A stretch of DNA of 7,421 bases. It comes from Thermoleophilia bacterium. Lineage in GTDB: Bacteria > Actinomycetota > Thermoleophilia > Gaiellales > Gaiellaceae. The stretch spans positions 1 through 7,421 of the forward strand of contig JAOUEK010000085.1 in the NCBI GenBank assembly GCA_029858755.1. The letters run 5' to 3'. The notes beneath the pieces are model-generated. The model did not search any database. It saw only the letters and a list, made by a program, of their open reading frames with translations, and had not been told where the DNA came from. Shown one piece after another: positions 1 through 6,260 of the stretch. The position numbers were made by a program, and so were the translations under genes. Numbering within the stretch: position 1 is the first letter of the stretch; every line of letters begins with the position of its first letter.

Positions 1-21
1 GACCTCGGCTGGCTCCTCGGC

Positions 22-1980
22 TCAGGCGAGATGACGCGGGATCGTTCGCTTCCAGCGGCGCTCGAGACGGCCGAGGCCGTCGGCGGCCTCGCCGCGCTCC
101 TCCACCACGAGCACGACCGCGACCTCGTAGCGCTCCTCGTCGGAGCGCACCTCGAGCCGTGCGTCGGCGGACACGTCCGCCTCCGGCCAGACGACCCGGT
201 AGCGCGCGACGCCGATCGCGAAGGCGTGTGCCGGGTCGACGATGGAGACGCCCACCTCGCCCTCGTAGTCCTCCTCCACGCGGGCCCCGAAGGGCGCGTC
301 GTAGCGCGAGCCGTACGCGGTCACGGCCCGCGTCTTCCGTCCGAGCACGTCGTCCTCGACGCGCCACACGATCGGCGGTTGCTCACCGTCGCCGGCCTCG
401 TCGGCGTCGTCCCTCGCCGGGGGGGCCGCGAGCGAGGGCGGAGGCGACGGGCTCGGCCCGGCGAGGATGGGCAGCGTCAGCGCGACGCTCGCCCGCTCGA
501 CGAGCAGCTCGCCGCCAGCGGGCGGCGGCCAGGTGTTCGGCCAGTCGGCCCCCGCGATGGCGAGGCGGATGCGGTGCCCCGGCTCGAACAGCCACGAGGT
601 CGCCTCGAGCTCGAGCTCGATGTCGACTGGCGTGCCGGGCGCGAGGGGGACAGGGTCGGTGTGGCTCGTGCGGTGCGCGAGGTTGAGCGTGCCGCGGGAG
701 ACGAGCGCCGACGTGCCGTCGGGGAAGACGTCGCAGAGCCGCGCAGCGAGGGTTGCGACCGGCGTCTCCGCGGTCAGCCGGAGCCGCAGGCGCGGGTAGC
801 CGAGCACCTCGAGCTCCGCGTCGAGCGGGTCCCACTCGTAGACGAGCGAGAGCGCGTCGTCGCGCCGCTGGTCGCCCGGCTGGCCCCACGGCAGCTTCCC
901 GGCGCACGAGTTCCACGCCGTCACGCCGACGTCGCCGCGGACGGCGATCGTGTCGACCGCCTCACCCGGCGCGGAGAGCGTGGCAGTCCGGAGGCGCTCG
1001 GGTGGCCACGTCGGCTCCGCCCGCCACTCGCCCCGCACCTCCGCCAGGTCCGGTGCCGGGCGGGTCGAGCGCCGGGCGAAGACGGCGATCGGAGGCTCCT
1101 CGTCGATGCCGTTCGCGTCGTCGCGCAGCCAGCGCCCGAACCAGCGACAGAGCTCGGGGACGAGATCGATGTGCGGCCCGGGGAGCGACGTCGCCGTGGA
1201 CATGTGGCTCCACGGGCCGAGCACGAGGCGCTTGGGGCAGCGCAGCGCCTCGAACGCGCGAAGCGTCGCGTTGCGGTACCCGTCGGCCCAGCCGCCGACG
1301 ATCATCGTCGCGGCCGTGATCCGCTCGTAGCCGGGCCGCAGCGACCCGTGGCGCCAGTACGGCCCGTCCGTCTGCTCTTCGAGCCAGCGCAGCACCCAGG
1401 GGGGTGTCTCGTCGATTCGACGGCGCCACTCGTCGCGCCAGCCGTCCCCTGCGAGCGCCGGCACGGGCGGCAGCGCGTTGCACGCGATCATGTACGTCAC
1501 CCAGTCCACGAGGTCGATGGCCCGTAGCGCCCCGCCCATGTAGTGGACGTCGTCCGTGTAGCGGTCGTCCGTGGCGTAGATCGGCACGATCGCCCCGAGG
1601 GCCGGCGGCCGCAGGCATGCCACCTGGATCGAGTTGAAGCCCGACCAGGACGTGCCGAACATCCCCACGCGCCCGTTCGACCACTCCTGCGCCGCCAGCC
1701 ACGTGATCACCTCGCAGATGTCCGCGTGCTCCTGCGGCGTGTACTCGTCGAGCGCGATCCCCTGCGAGGAGCCGGTGCCGCGGATGTCGAGGCGGCACAC
1801 CGCGAGCCCGCCCTCGTCGCACAGCCGCTCGTACTCCGAGGCGTACGAGGACGTGAGGTCGTCCATGCGGTACGGCAGCGCCTCGAGGACCACGGGGGCC
1901 GGGAGGCGGTCGGGGAGCCACAGGCGGGCGGCGAGCCGCACGCCGTCGGGCATGGCGATCCACGCGCGCCGCTCCTCCAC
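22..1980 (-). CDS. CocE/NonD family alpha/beta hydrolase (peptidase S15-like esterase/acylase)
   Basis: This 652-residue protein resembles Rhodococcus cocaine esterase and glutaryl-7-ACA acylases, which hydrolyse ester or amide bonds with a Ser-Asp-His triad. The N-terminal alpha/beta-hydrolase part holds the nucleophile motif GTSWSG with Ser111, the acid Asp233 in GGWADGY and the base His259 in LGPWSH. Tyr37 in LPYRMDD matches the oxyanion-hole Tyr44 of cocaine esterase. A helical cap lies at about 141-224. A jelly-roll domain typical of the family spans about 300-505 and includes DVFPDGTSALVSRG and FEPGHRIRLAI. A Pro/acid-rich linker (about 507-536) then leads to an extra domain of about 115 residues that cocaine esterase lacks. 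No signal peptide is visible, so it is probably cytoplasmic. The GTG start is the first possible one: an in-frame TAG lies 9 bases upstream. It diverges from the dehydrogenase/CoA-transferase operon, which suggests it may supply that pathway with a free acid. The family is clear; the substrate is unknown. Confidence 0.93.
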   Translation of the reverse strand: MEERRAWIAMPDGVRLAARLWLPDRLPAPVVLEALPYRMDDLTSSYASEYERLCDEGGLAVCRLDIRGTGSSQGIALDEYTPQEHADICEVITWLAAQEWSNGRVGMFGTSWSGFNSIQVACLRPPALGAIVPIYATDDRYTDDVHYMGGALRAIDLVDWVTYMIACNALPPVPALAGDGWRDEWRRRIDETPPWVLRWLEEQTDGPYWRHGSLRPGYERITAATMIVGGWADGYRNATLRAFEALRCPKRLVLGPWSHMSTATSLPGPHIDLVPELCRWFGRWLRDDANGIDEEPPIAVFARRSTRPAPDLAEVRGEWRAEPTWPPERLRTATLSAPGEAVDTIAVRGDVGVTAWNSCAGKLPWGQPGDQRRDDALSLVYEWDPLDAELEVLGYPRLRLRLTAETPVATLAARLCDVFPDGTSALVSRGTLNLAHRTSHTDPVPLAPGTPVDIELELEATSWLFEPGHRIRLAIAGADWPNTWPPPAGGELLVERASVALTLPILAGPSPSPPPSLAAPPARDDADEAGDGEQPPIVWRVEDDVLGRKTRAVTAYGSRYDAPFGARVEEDYEGEVGVSIVDPAHAFAIGVARYRVVWPEADVSADARLEVRSDEERYEVAVVLVVEERGEAADGLGRLERRWKRTIPRHLA

Positions 1981-1986
1981 GCGGCG

Positions 1987-1992
1987 ATCCTA
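1987..1992 (-). promoter_or_regulatory. Putative -10 element (TAGGAT) of the CocE/NonD hydrolase gene
   Basis: Read on the minus strand, TAGGAT ends 6 bases before the GTG start at 1980. There is no Shine-Dalgarno sequence. The spacing puts transcription initiation at or beside the start codon, as in leaderless actinobacterial transcripts. I see no convincing -35 hexamer; that region would overlap the start of the opposite gene. Confidence 0.5.
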
Positions 1993-2000
1993 TGCGGGCG

Positions 2001-2006
2001 TAGGAT
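2001..2006 (+). promoter_or_regulatory. Putative -10 element (TAGGAT) of the dehydrogenase/CoA-transferase operon
   Basis: TAGGAT lies 9 bases before the GTG at 2016, with no Shine-Dalgarno between them. Its TAG is in frame with the gene, so the GTG is the earliest possible start. This fits leaderless or near-leaderless transcription. The -35 position falls on the start codon of the opposite hydrolase gene, so the two promoters should interfere with each other. Confidence 0.5.
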
Positions 2007-2015
2007 CGCGCGAGC

Positions 2016-3164
2016 GTGGATCTCGGGCTCACCCACCCGCAACGCCGGCTCCGCGAAGAGGCCGCCTCCTTCTGCGCCTCCGTGCGGCCGCTGCTGGAGG
2101 CTGACCCGGAGTGGCAGCGGCAGGGGATGCTCTCGGACGGCGACTCCCTCGCGGTCAACGCCGCCCTGGGCCGCGAGGGGTGGATCGGTCTCTCGTGGCC
2201 GCCGGAGCTCGGCGGGCGGGGTCTCGGCCGCCTCGACGCGACGCTGGTCGAGGAGGTCTTCGGCTACCACTGGCTGCCGCTCTCCTCGTACCTGCTCTCC
2301 TACAAGACGATCGGCGCCGCGCTCGAGCGGTACGCGACCGCGGAGCTGCGCGACCGGCTCCTGCCGCCGATCGCGCGCGGCGAGCTCGTCTTCTGCCAGG
2401 GCTTCTCGGAGCCGGGCGCGGGCAGCGACCTCGGTGCTCTCTCCACACGGGCCGTGCGCAAGGGAGACGTGTACGTCGTCGACGGCCAGAAGATCTGGAC
2501 GTCGTCGGCGCAGCTCGCGGACTGGATCTACCTCGCCGTGCGCACCTCCGCCACCGAGCCGAAGCACCGCGGGATCTCCGTGCTCGTGGCGCCGATGGAT
2601 ACCCCGGGGATCGAGGTGCGCACGTTCCCCACGCTCGGCGGCGGCGTGCTCTGCGAGGTCTTCCTCGACGGCGTCGAGGTGCCGGTCGCAAACCTCGTCG
2701 GCGAGGCGAACGGCGGCTGGACGGTGCTCATGCACACGCTCGACTTCGAGCGGATCACCGCGGAGAAGGTCGGCGGCGTGTCGTGGCTGCTCGACGGCGT
2801 CGAGCGCCACCTCGCCGAGCACGGCCGCCTCGACCGCTCGTCGAGGGAGCGGCTCGCAGCCCTGCGCGGCGAGGCGGCGGCGGCGCGGCTCGTCTCCTTC
2901 CGGGCCGCCGACGCTCTCGACCGCGGCGTGCCGGCCAGCCACCTGGCGGCGATGGCGAAGCTCGGCGGCGCCAGGCTCGTGCAGCGCGCGGCGGCTGCGG
3001 CAGTCGAGCTGCTCGGCCTGGACGGCCTGGCCGAGGGCCCTGCGGCGGCGGTCGGCGGCCGGGCCGCCGGAATGCTGCGGGCGAGCGTCGGCTCGACGAT
3101 CGCGGGCGGCGCGGCGGAGATCCAGCAGCTCGTGATCGCGCGGCGCGGGCTGGGGCTGCGATGA
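2016..3164 (+). CDS. Acyl-CoA dehydrogenase, large (FAD-binding) subunit
   Basis: This 382-residue flavoprotein has the full acyl-CoA dehydrogenase layout and should oxidise an acyl-CoA to the 2-enoyl-CoA, passing electrons to an electron-transfer flavoprotein. The N-terminal helical domain covers about 1-120. The beta domain has the flavin/substrate signature GFSEPGAGSDL (129-139) and GQKIWTS (157-163). The C-terminal helical domain ends in AGGAAEIQQ...ARRGLGL. The medium-chain enzyme's catalytic Glu position (YEG) is Gly364 here. Glu245 in LDFER aligns with Glu254 of isovaleryl-CoA dehydrogenase and is the likely base. The helix around 275-310 lacks the usual SRxQFG FAD-contact motif, whereas the small subunit two genes downstream has it. 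That fits a heteromeric enzyme of the type described for mycobacterial ChsE1-ChsE2. The gene heads an operon and overlaps the CoA-transferase by 4 bases. The substrate cannot be read from sequence. Confidence 0.93.
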   Translation: MDLGLTHPQRRLREEAASFCASVRPLLEADPEWQRQGMLSDGDSLAVNAALGREGWIGLSWPPELGGRGLGRLDATLVEEVFGYHWLPLSSYLLSYKTIGAALERYATAELRDRLLPPIARGELVFCQGFSEPGAGSDLGALSTRAVRKGDVYVVDGQKIWTSSAQLADWIYLAVRTSATEPKHRGISVLVAPMDTPGIEVRTFPTLGGGVLCEVFLDGVEVPVANLVGEANGGWTVLMHTLDFERITAEKVGGVSWLLDGVERHLAEHGRLDRSSRERLAALRGEAAAARLVSFRAADALDRGVPASHLAAMAKLGGARLVQRAAAAAVELLGLDGLAEGPAAAVGGRAAGMLRASVGSTIAGGAAEIQQLVIARRGLGLR

Positions 3165-4336
3165 GCGCGCCTCTCGACGGCGTGCGGGTCGTGGAATACG
3201 CGCAGTACGTCGCGGGGCCGCTCTGCGGGCTGATGCTCGCCGACCTGGGAGCGGACGTGATCAAGGTCGAGCCGCCCGGGGGCGACGGCTACCGGCGCGT
3301 GATGCCGGTGGCGCCCGGCGTCGGCCGGTTCTTCGTGCCCTTGAACCGGGGCAAGCGGTCGGTCGTGCTCGACCTGAAGACCGACGAGGGGCTGGCGGGG
3401 AGCCGTGCCCTGGTCGCGACGGCCGACGTCGTGCTCCACAACTTCCCGCCGGGCCGCGACGAGCCCTTCGGGCTCGGCTGGGGGCGCCTCCGCGCCGAGC
3501 ACCCGTCTCTCGTGCTCGGCGTCGTCACCTCGTTCGGCGGCGACGGCCCCCTCGCCGGTGCGCCGGCCTACGACCTCGTCGCCCAGGCGCGCGCGGGCCT
3601 GCTGACGGCGCATGCGTCCCCCGGGGACGACGTCCCGGTGCGTGCGGGCGGGATCCCGATGGCCGACCTCACGGCGGGCTTCCTCCTCGCCTCGTCGGTC
3701 CTCGCCGGGCTCGTCCGCGCTCGCACGACCGGGGAGGGGTCGCGTGTGGAGACGTCCCTGCTGCAGGCGGCCCTCGCCGTCCAGGTGCAGGACCTCGTCT
3801 GGCTCCCCGGCGAGGAGGCCGGTGGGGCGCGGGTCGCGAGGCAGGCCGATCTCGACGCGCGTGCGGCCGAGATCCGGCTCGGCCTCGACATGAACCCGTA
3901 CTACCGCTGCTTCCGCACCGCGGACGGCTACCTCGCCGTCGCGTGCCTGAACACCACGCAGCGGCGGGCACTGCTCGGGCTGTTCGGGCTCGACGACCCG
4001 ACGGTCGAGGCGCCCGACCTGATCCCGGACGACGAGCGGCTGCTGGACGCGAAGCGGCAGGTGACGGCGGAGATCGTGCGCCGGATCGCCCTGGAGCCGC
4101 TCGAGGCGTGGTCGGCGCGCCTCGCGGCCGTCGGCGTGCCGTGCGGGCCGGTGCACGCGCGGGAGTCGGTCGCCGGCGACGGGCAGGTGCGCGCGAACGG
4201 GCTCGTGCGGACGCTCGACCATCCGGGCCTCGGGCCGACGACGACGCTCGCGCGGCTCCTCGGCCCCGGTGCGGACGGGCCGGCGCCGGCGCTCGGAGCC
4301 CACACGCAGTCGGTGCTGGCGGAGGTCGGCGGATGA
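3161..4336 (+). CDS. Family III CoA-transferase (CaiB/BaiF type)
   Basis: This 391-residue protein, a normal length for the family, should move CoA from a donor thioester to a carboxylic acid through an aspartyl-CoA intermediate. The N-terminus PLDGVRVVEYAQYVAGPLCG and the segment LADLGADVIKVEPPGGD (26-42) are hallmarks of the family. NRGKRSVVLDLK (62-73) is the conserved CoA-binding stretch. The catalytic Asp is Asp169 in PMADLTAG, the same number as in formyl-CoA transferase and CaiB, followed by the family's TGEGSRVETSLLQAAL segment (190-205). Family III enzymes are interlocked cytoplasmic dimers. The ATG overlaps the preceding dehydrogenase stop (ATGA), with only a weak purine-rich stretch upstream, so translation is probably coupled. 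Lying between two dehydrogenase subunits, it most likely makes their acyl-CoA substrate. Donor and acceptor acids are unknown; succinyl-CoA is a common donor in relatives. Confidence 0.95.
   Translation: MSAPLDGVRVVEYAQYVAGPLCGLMLADLGADVIKVEPPGGDGYRRVMPVAPGVGRFFVPLNRGKRSVVLDLKTDEGLAGSRALVATADVVLHNFPPGRDEPFGLGWGRLRAEHPSLVLGVVTSFGGDGPLAGAPAYDLVAQARAGLLTAHASPGDDVPVRAGGIPMADLTAGFLLASSVLAGLVRARTTGEGSRVETSLLQAALAVQVQDLVWLPGEEAGGARVARQADLDARAAEIRLGLDMNPYYRCFRTADGYLAVACLNTTQRRALLGLFGLDDPTVEAPDLIPDDERLLDAKRQVTAEIVRRIALEPLEAWSARLAAVGVPCGPVHARESVAGDGQVRANGLVRTLDHPGLGPTTTLARLLGPGADGPAPALGAHTQSVLAEVGG
4321..4325 (+). promoter_or_regulatory. Ribosome binding site of the small dehydrogenase subunit
   Basis: GGAGG lies 7 bases before the ATG at 4333, inside the last codons of the CoA-transferase gene. 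It is the only clear Shine-Dalgarno found upstream of any start in the window, and it supports this ATG in the ATGA overlap. The genes with TAGnnT promoters have none. Confidence 0.6.
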
Positions 4337-5172
4337 GGTTCAGCATCGCGGAGGAGCCGGCGCTCTTCGCCATCTCGCTGCGCGGCGCGCTGTCGGGGTG
4401 GGAGCCACCGCTCGAGCCGACGCTCGCCACGTGGTGGGACGAGCACGACGAGGCCCTCGCCGGGCGTGTCGAGGCGCTCGGCTGGGGCGAGCTCTGGTTG
4501 GATGCGGAGCTGCTCCCGGTGTGCGTCGCTGGCGGGGCCGAGCTCGGCCGGGCGCTCGCCCCGCTCTCGCTCCTCGACCGGGCCACGCTCGGCGGGCCGC
4601 TCGCGGTCGGCGAGCGCGTGCGGCATCCCGGAGGCCCGGACGACCCGGTCGCGCTCGCGACGCCGGGCAGCGTCGGTCTCGCACGGGTCGAGGTGGTGAC
4701 GCGGGAGCCGGCGCTCGACGGGACGGGGACGTGCCAGATGAGCGTCGTCTCGGCGGAGCCAGTCCCGGACGGGGCCGCGCGCCTCCACGCCTGGGCGGCG
4801 GCGACGCTCGGCTATCTGCACGGCCTCGCCGCCCGGTCGCTCGAGGCGACGGTCTCCCATGCGGCGAGCCGCGAGCAGTTCGGCGGGCCGCTCGCCGCGC
4901 TGCCTGCCGTCCAGGCGCGCCTCGCCGACGCGGCGCTCGCGGTCGACGGCATCGAGCTGGTCGCGTGGGAGTCGGTGAGCCCGGGGCAGCCGGTCACCGT
5001 GTGGAGAGACGCGCTCGCCTGGGCCCCCGGCGCGGCGTGCGAGGTGACCGCGTCCGCGCATCAGGTGCACGGCGCCGTCGGCTTCGCGCTCGAGTCCGGG
5101 GTGCACCGCGCCCACCGGCGCGCGTGGTCGGCGCGGGCCTGGGCCGCCGAGGTTCTCCGCGCGACCGCGTAG
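4333..5172 (+). CDS. Acyl-CoA dehydrogenase-like small subunit
   Basis: This 279-residue protein is shorter than usual for an acyl-CoA dehydrogenase (roughly 380) and for most small partner subunits. The C-terminal half is clearly of the family: a helical domain from about 147 with the FAD-contact motif SREQFGGPL (179-187), then QARLADAALAVD and HQVHGAVGF (243-251), the usual Q-hHGG-G region. The N-terminal part is a short helical segment. The middle beta domain is reduced to about 50 residues (about 85-140) and lacks the EPGAGSD flavin motif. Such proteins typically have no catalytic base and work as partners of a full-length subunit. Here the natural partner is the large subunit two genes upstream, which lacks the SRxQFG motif; together they could form complete flavin sites. 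The gene overlaps the CoA-transferase by ATGA. I infer a structural/FAD-binding role rather than independent activity. Confidence 0.85.
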   Translation: MRFSIAEEPALFAISLRGALSGWEPPLEPTLATWWDEHDEALAGRVEALGWGELWLDAELLPVCVAGGAELGRALAPLSLLDRATLGGPLAVGERVRHPGGPDDPVALATPGSVGLARVEVVTREPALDGTGTCQMSVVSAEPVPDGAARLHAWAAATLGYLHGLAARSLEATVSHAASREQFGGPLAALPAVQARLADAALAVDGIELVAWESVSPGQPVTVWRDALAWAPGAACEVTASAHQVHGAVGFALESGVHRAHRRAWSARAWAAEVLRATA

Positions 5173-5185
5173 CGCGGCAGGCGGC

Positions 5186-5200
5186 GGCCCCTCCGGGGCC
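5186..5200. terminator. GC hairpin between convergent genes, possible bidirectional terminator
   Basis: GGCCCC, loop TCC, then GGGGCC forms a perfect 6-bp stem in the 27-bp gap between the small dehydrogenase subunit and the Kelch gene. It touches the Kelch stop codon. There is no T-tract on either side, so it is not a classical intrinsic terminator. T-less hairpins at convergent ends are common in GC-rich actinobacteria, but the function is inferred. Confidence 0.45.
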
Positions 5201-6093
5201 TACGGGACGGCGAGAGACTCGACGACGCCGGAGACGGTGAGGCCCGGCCGGGGCCCACCGGCGAGCGCCCAGACCCGGCCGGCGTGCGCGACGACGCCGA
5301 GGCCGTGACGCGGCGTGGGCAGGTCGTCGAGACGCTCCCAGCGCCCGGCGTCGACGCGGAGCGCGTAGACGGAGGCGATCGTCCCTGCCGGCTGCTCGCC
5401 GCCGACCGACACGATCCGGCCTGCGATCGTCGCGGCGCCCGTGCCCCCGCGGGCAGCGGGCAGGGGAGGAAGCGCCTGCCAGCGGCCGCGGCGCTGATCG
5501 AACGCCTCCACGGCGCGGACGTTCGTGTCGTAGCCGGCCGTGCGCCCGCCCAGGGCGACGACACGGCCGCGAAACGCGGTCGCGGCCAGGTGCTCCCGCG
5601 GCGTCGGCCCGGGCATCGCGCGCCAGCGGAGCGTCCGCAGGTCGAGGACGAGCATCTCCCGGGCGAGCCCCCGCTCGTCGCGGCCGCCGACGACGTACAC
5701 GCGGCCGTCCTTCGTCGCCGCCGCAGCGGCGGCGGCGCGCGCCGCAGGAGGCGGCGGCAGCCGCCGCCAGCGCGTCCCGTCGTAGAGGAACGCCGCGCGC
5801 AGCGGCCGGCGGTCGGCCCCGTAGCCGCCCACGACGACGAGGCGCCCGCGGTAGGAGGCGGCAGCCGCGTGGTCGACGCTCACCGGCAGGTCGGGCAGCC
5901 GGCGCCACGTGTCCGTCGCAGCCGCGTAGGCGTCCACCCGGCGGCTGTTGGCGCCGCTCTCGAGAAACCCGCCGACGACGACGATCTCCCCGCGCAGCAC
6001 TGCCGCGGCAACCTCGGTGCGGGGCTCGTCGAGGGACGCGCCGGCCGTCCAGCCGGCCACGACGGCGAGCGCGAGGGCTGCGAGCAGCGCCAT
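5200..6093 (-). CDS. Exported or membrane-anchored Kelch-repeat beta-propeller protein
   Basis: With the ATG at 6093 the protein has 297 residues. It starts with a hydrophobic stretch (residues 1-19, MALLAALALAVVAGWTAGA) that looks like a signal peptide or anchor, although it lacks the usual positive N-terminus. The rest is Kelch repeats: GG doublets at 41, 89, 136, 182, 231 and 279, spaced 46-49 residues, most followed by a conserved W about 20 residues later (W63, W109, W157, W205, W252). This predicts a six-bladed propeller. No catalytic domain is fused, so it is probably an extracytoplasmic binding or scaffold protein with an unknown partner. Repeat 3 is preceded by an Ala-rich stretch (117-126). 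A longer form from TTG at 6216 is open and would add Arg-rich sequence before the hydrophobic segment, but it reads through the regulator's promoter region. The gene diverges from the regulator at 6261. Fold confidence is high, function unknown, start moderate. Confidence 0.8.
   Translation of the reverse strand: MALLAALALAVVAGWTAGASLDEPRTEVAAAVLRGEIVVVGGFLESGANSRRVDAYAAATDTWRRLPDLPVSVDHAAAASYRGRLVVVGGYGADRRPLRAAFLYDGTRWRRLPPPPAARAAAAAAATKDGRVYVVGGRDERGLAREMLVLDLRTLRWRAMPGPTPREHLAATAFRGRVVALGGRTAGYDTNVRAVEAFDQRRGRWQALPPLPAARGGTGAATIAGRIVSVGGEQPAGTIASVYALRVDAGRWERLDDLPTPRHGLGVVAHAGRVWALAGGPRPGLTVSGVVESLAVP
5716..5757 (-). repeat. GCN-rich low-complexity tract encoding Pro/Ala stretch
   Basis: Within the Kelch gene this tract encodes PPPPAAR followed by seven Ala (residues 113-126), almost entirely from GCG/GCC-type codons. 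The adjacent GGCGGCGG (5750-5757) and CCGCCGCC (5761-5768) can pair with a 3-base loop. The tract is prone to slippage and to sequencing or assembly length errors. The reading frame stays intact on both sides here. Confidence 0.6.
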
Positions 6094-6150
6094 CCGTCCA
6101 TGATGCCCGAGGGCCTGCCTCCGTCGGCCGGCCTCGGCGAGCGGCCCGTC

Positions 6151-6162
6151 CCCGACATCGGG
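6151..6162. repeat. Short inverted repeat CCCGA-CA-TCGGG
   Basis: Two 5-base arms separated by two bases form a 12-bp symmetric site in the Kelch/regulator intergenic region, about 58 bp upstream of the Kelch ATG. It could be an operator half-site pair. In DNA this GC-rich, a 5-bp match can easily arise by chance. Confidence 0.25.
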
Positions 6163-6197
6163 CTGCTTCGCCGAGCACGACCTCGCTGGGGACGAGT

Positions 6198-6232
6198 TGG
6201 CGCAGTTCCGCCGCAAAGGACATCTGGCGCAG
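6198..6232 (+). repeat. Direct repeat TGGCGCAG upstream of the regulator gene
   Basis: Identical 8-base copies lie at 6198-6205 and 6225-6232, with starts 27 bases apart. The second copy sits where a -35 box would lie relative to the TAGCCT hexamer. OmpR/PhoB-type proteins bind direct repeats, so this could be an autoregulatory site. The 27-base spacing does not match the 10-11 base period usual for that family. Confidence 0.3.
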
Positions 6233-6247
6233 ACGCTCGACGACGCC

Positions 6248-6253
6248 TAGCCT
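6248..6253 (+). promoter_or_regulatory. Putative -10 element (TAGCCT) of the regulator gene
   Basis: TAGCCT ends 7 bases before the GTG at 6261, with no Shine-Dalgarno between. The arrangement matches three other gene starts in the window and suggests a leaderless transcript. There is no clear TTGACA-like -35. Confidence 0.5.
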
Positions 6254-6260
6254 CGACCGC

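Larger units (their letters stand above)
1984..2009. promoter_or_regulatory. Perfect inverted repeat in the divergent promoter gap
   Basis: GCGATCCTA (1984-1992) and TAGGATCGC (2001-2009) are exact reverse complements separated by 8 bases. They fill most of the 35-bp gap between the divergent hydrolase and dehydrogenase genes. Each arm contains a TAGGAT hexamer pointing at the gene on its own side. The repeat could be an operator for a dimeric regulator, two mirror-image -10 elements, or both. The symmetry is seen directly; the function is inferred. Confidence 0.6.
6094..6260. promoter_or_regulatory. Divergent intergenic region between Kelch and regulator genes
   Basis: This 167-bp region should hold the start signals of both divergent genes. 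On the regulator side there is a TAGCCT -10-like hexamer and two TGGCGCAG copies. Nearer the Kelch side is the inverted repeat CCCGA-CA-TCGGG (6151-6162). On the Kelch side I find neither a clear Shine-Dalgarno nor a good TAnnnT hexamer; CATCAT, six bases before the ATG, is the nearest match. I see no convincing small gene in it. Confidence 0.5.

Noticed and set aside
31..1527. Plus-strand open frame (498 codons) opposite the CocE/NonD hydrolase
   Set aside because: It is antisense to a protein with a full catalytic triad, and its composition is typical of a shadow frame.
2111..3160. N-terminal extension of the CoA-transferase frame back to 2111
   Set aside because: The frame is open, but the translation is low-complexity Arg/Ala sequence overlapping the dehydrogenase. 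The family N-terminus begins right at the ATG at 3161.
2528..4303. Long minus-strand open frame (591 codons) opposite the dehydrogenase and CoA-transferase genes
   Set aside because: It is antisense to two genes with clear family motifs, and its translation is Arg/Pro/Ala-rich with no recognisable domain. This is the usual shadow frame in GC-rich DNA.
3943..4332. N-terminal extension of the small dehydrogenase frame back to 3943
   Set aside because: It overlaps conserved CoA-transferase sequence. The ATG at 4333 has a GGAGG at proper distance and an ATGA junction.
6126..6133. GGCCGGCC palindrome
   Set aside because: An 8-bp all-GC palindrome is expected often at this base composition and has no positional support.
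6094..6216. Extended Kelch start at TTG 6216
   Set aside because: It would give a basic N-terminus before the hydrophobic stretch, but it adds 41 residues of poor-quality sequence, uses TTG and occupies the intergenic region. It is kept only as an alternative.
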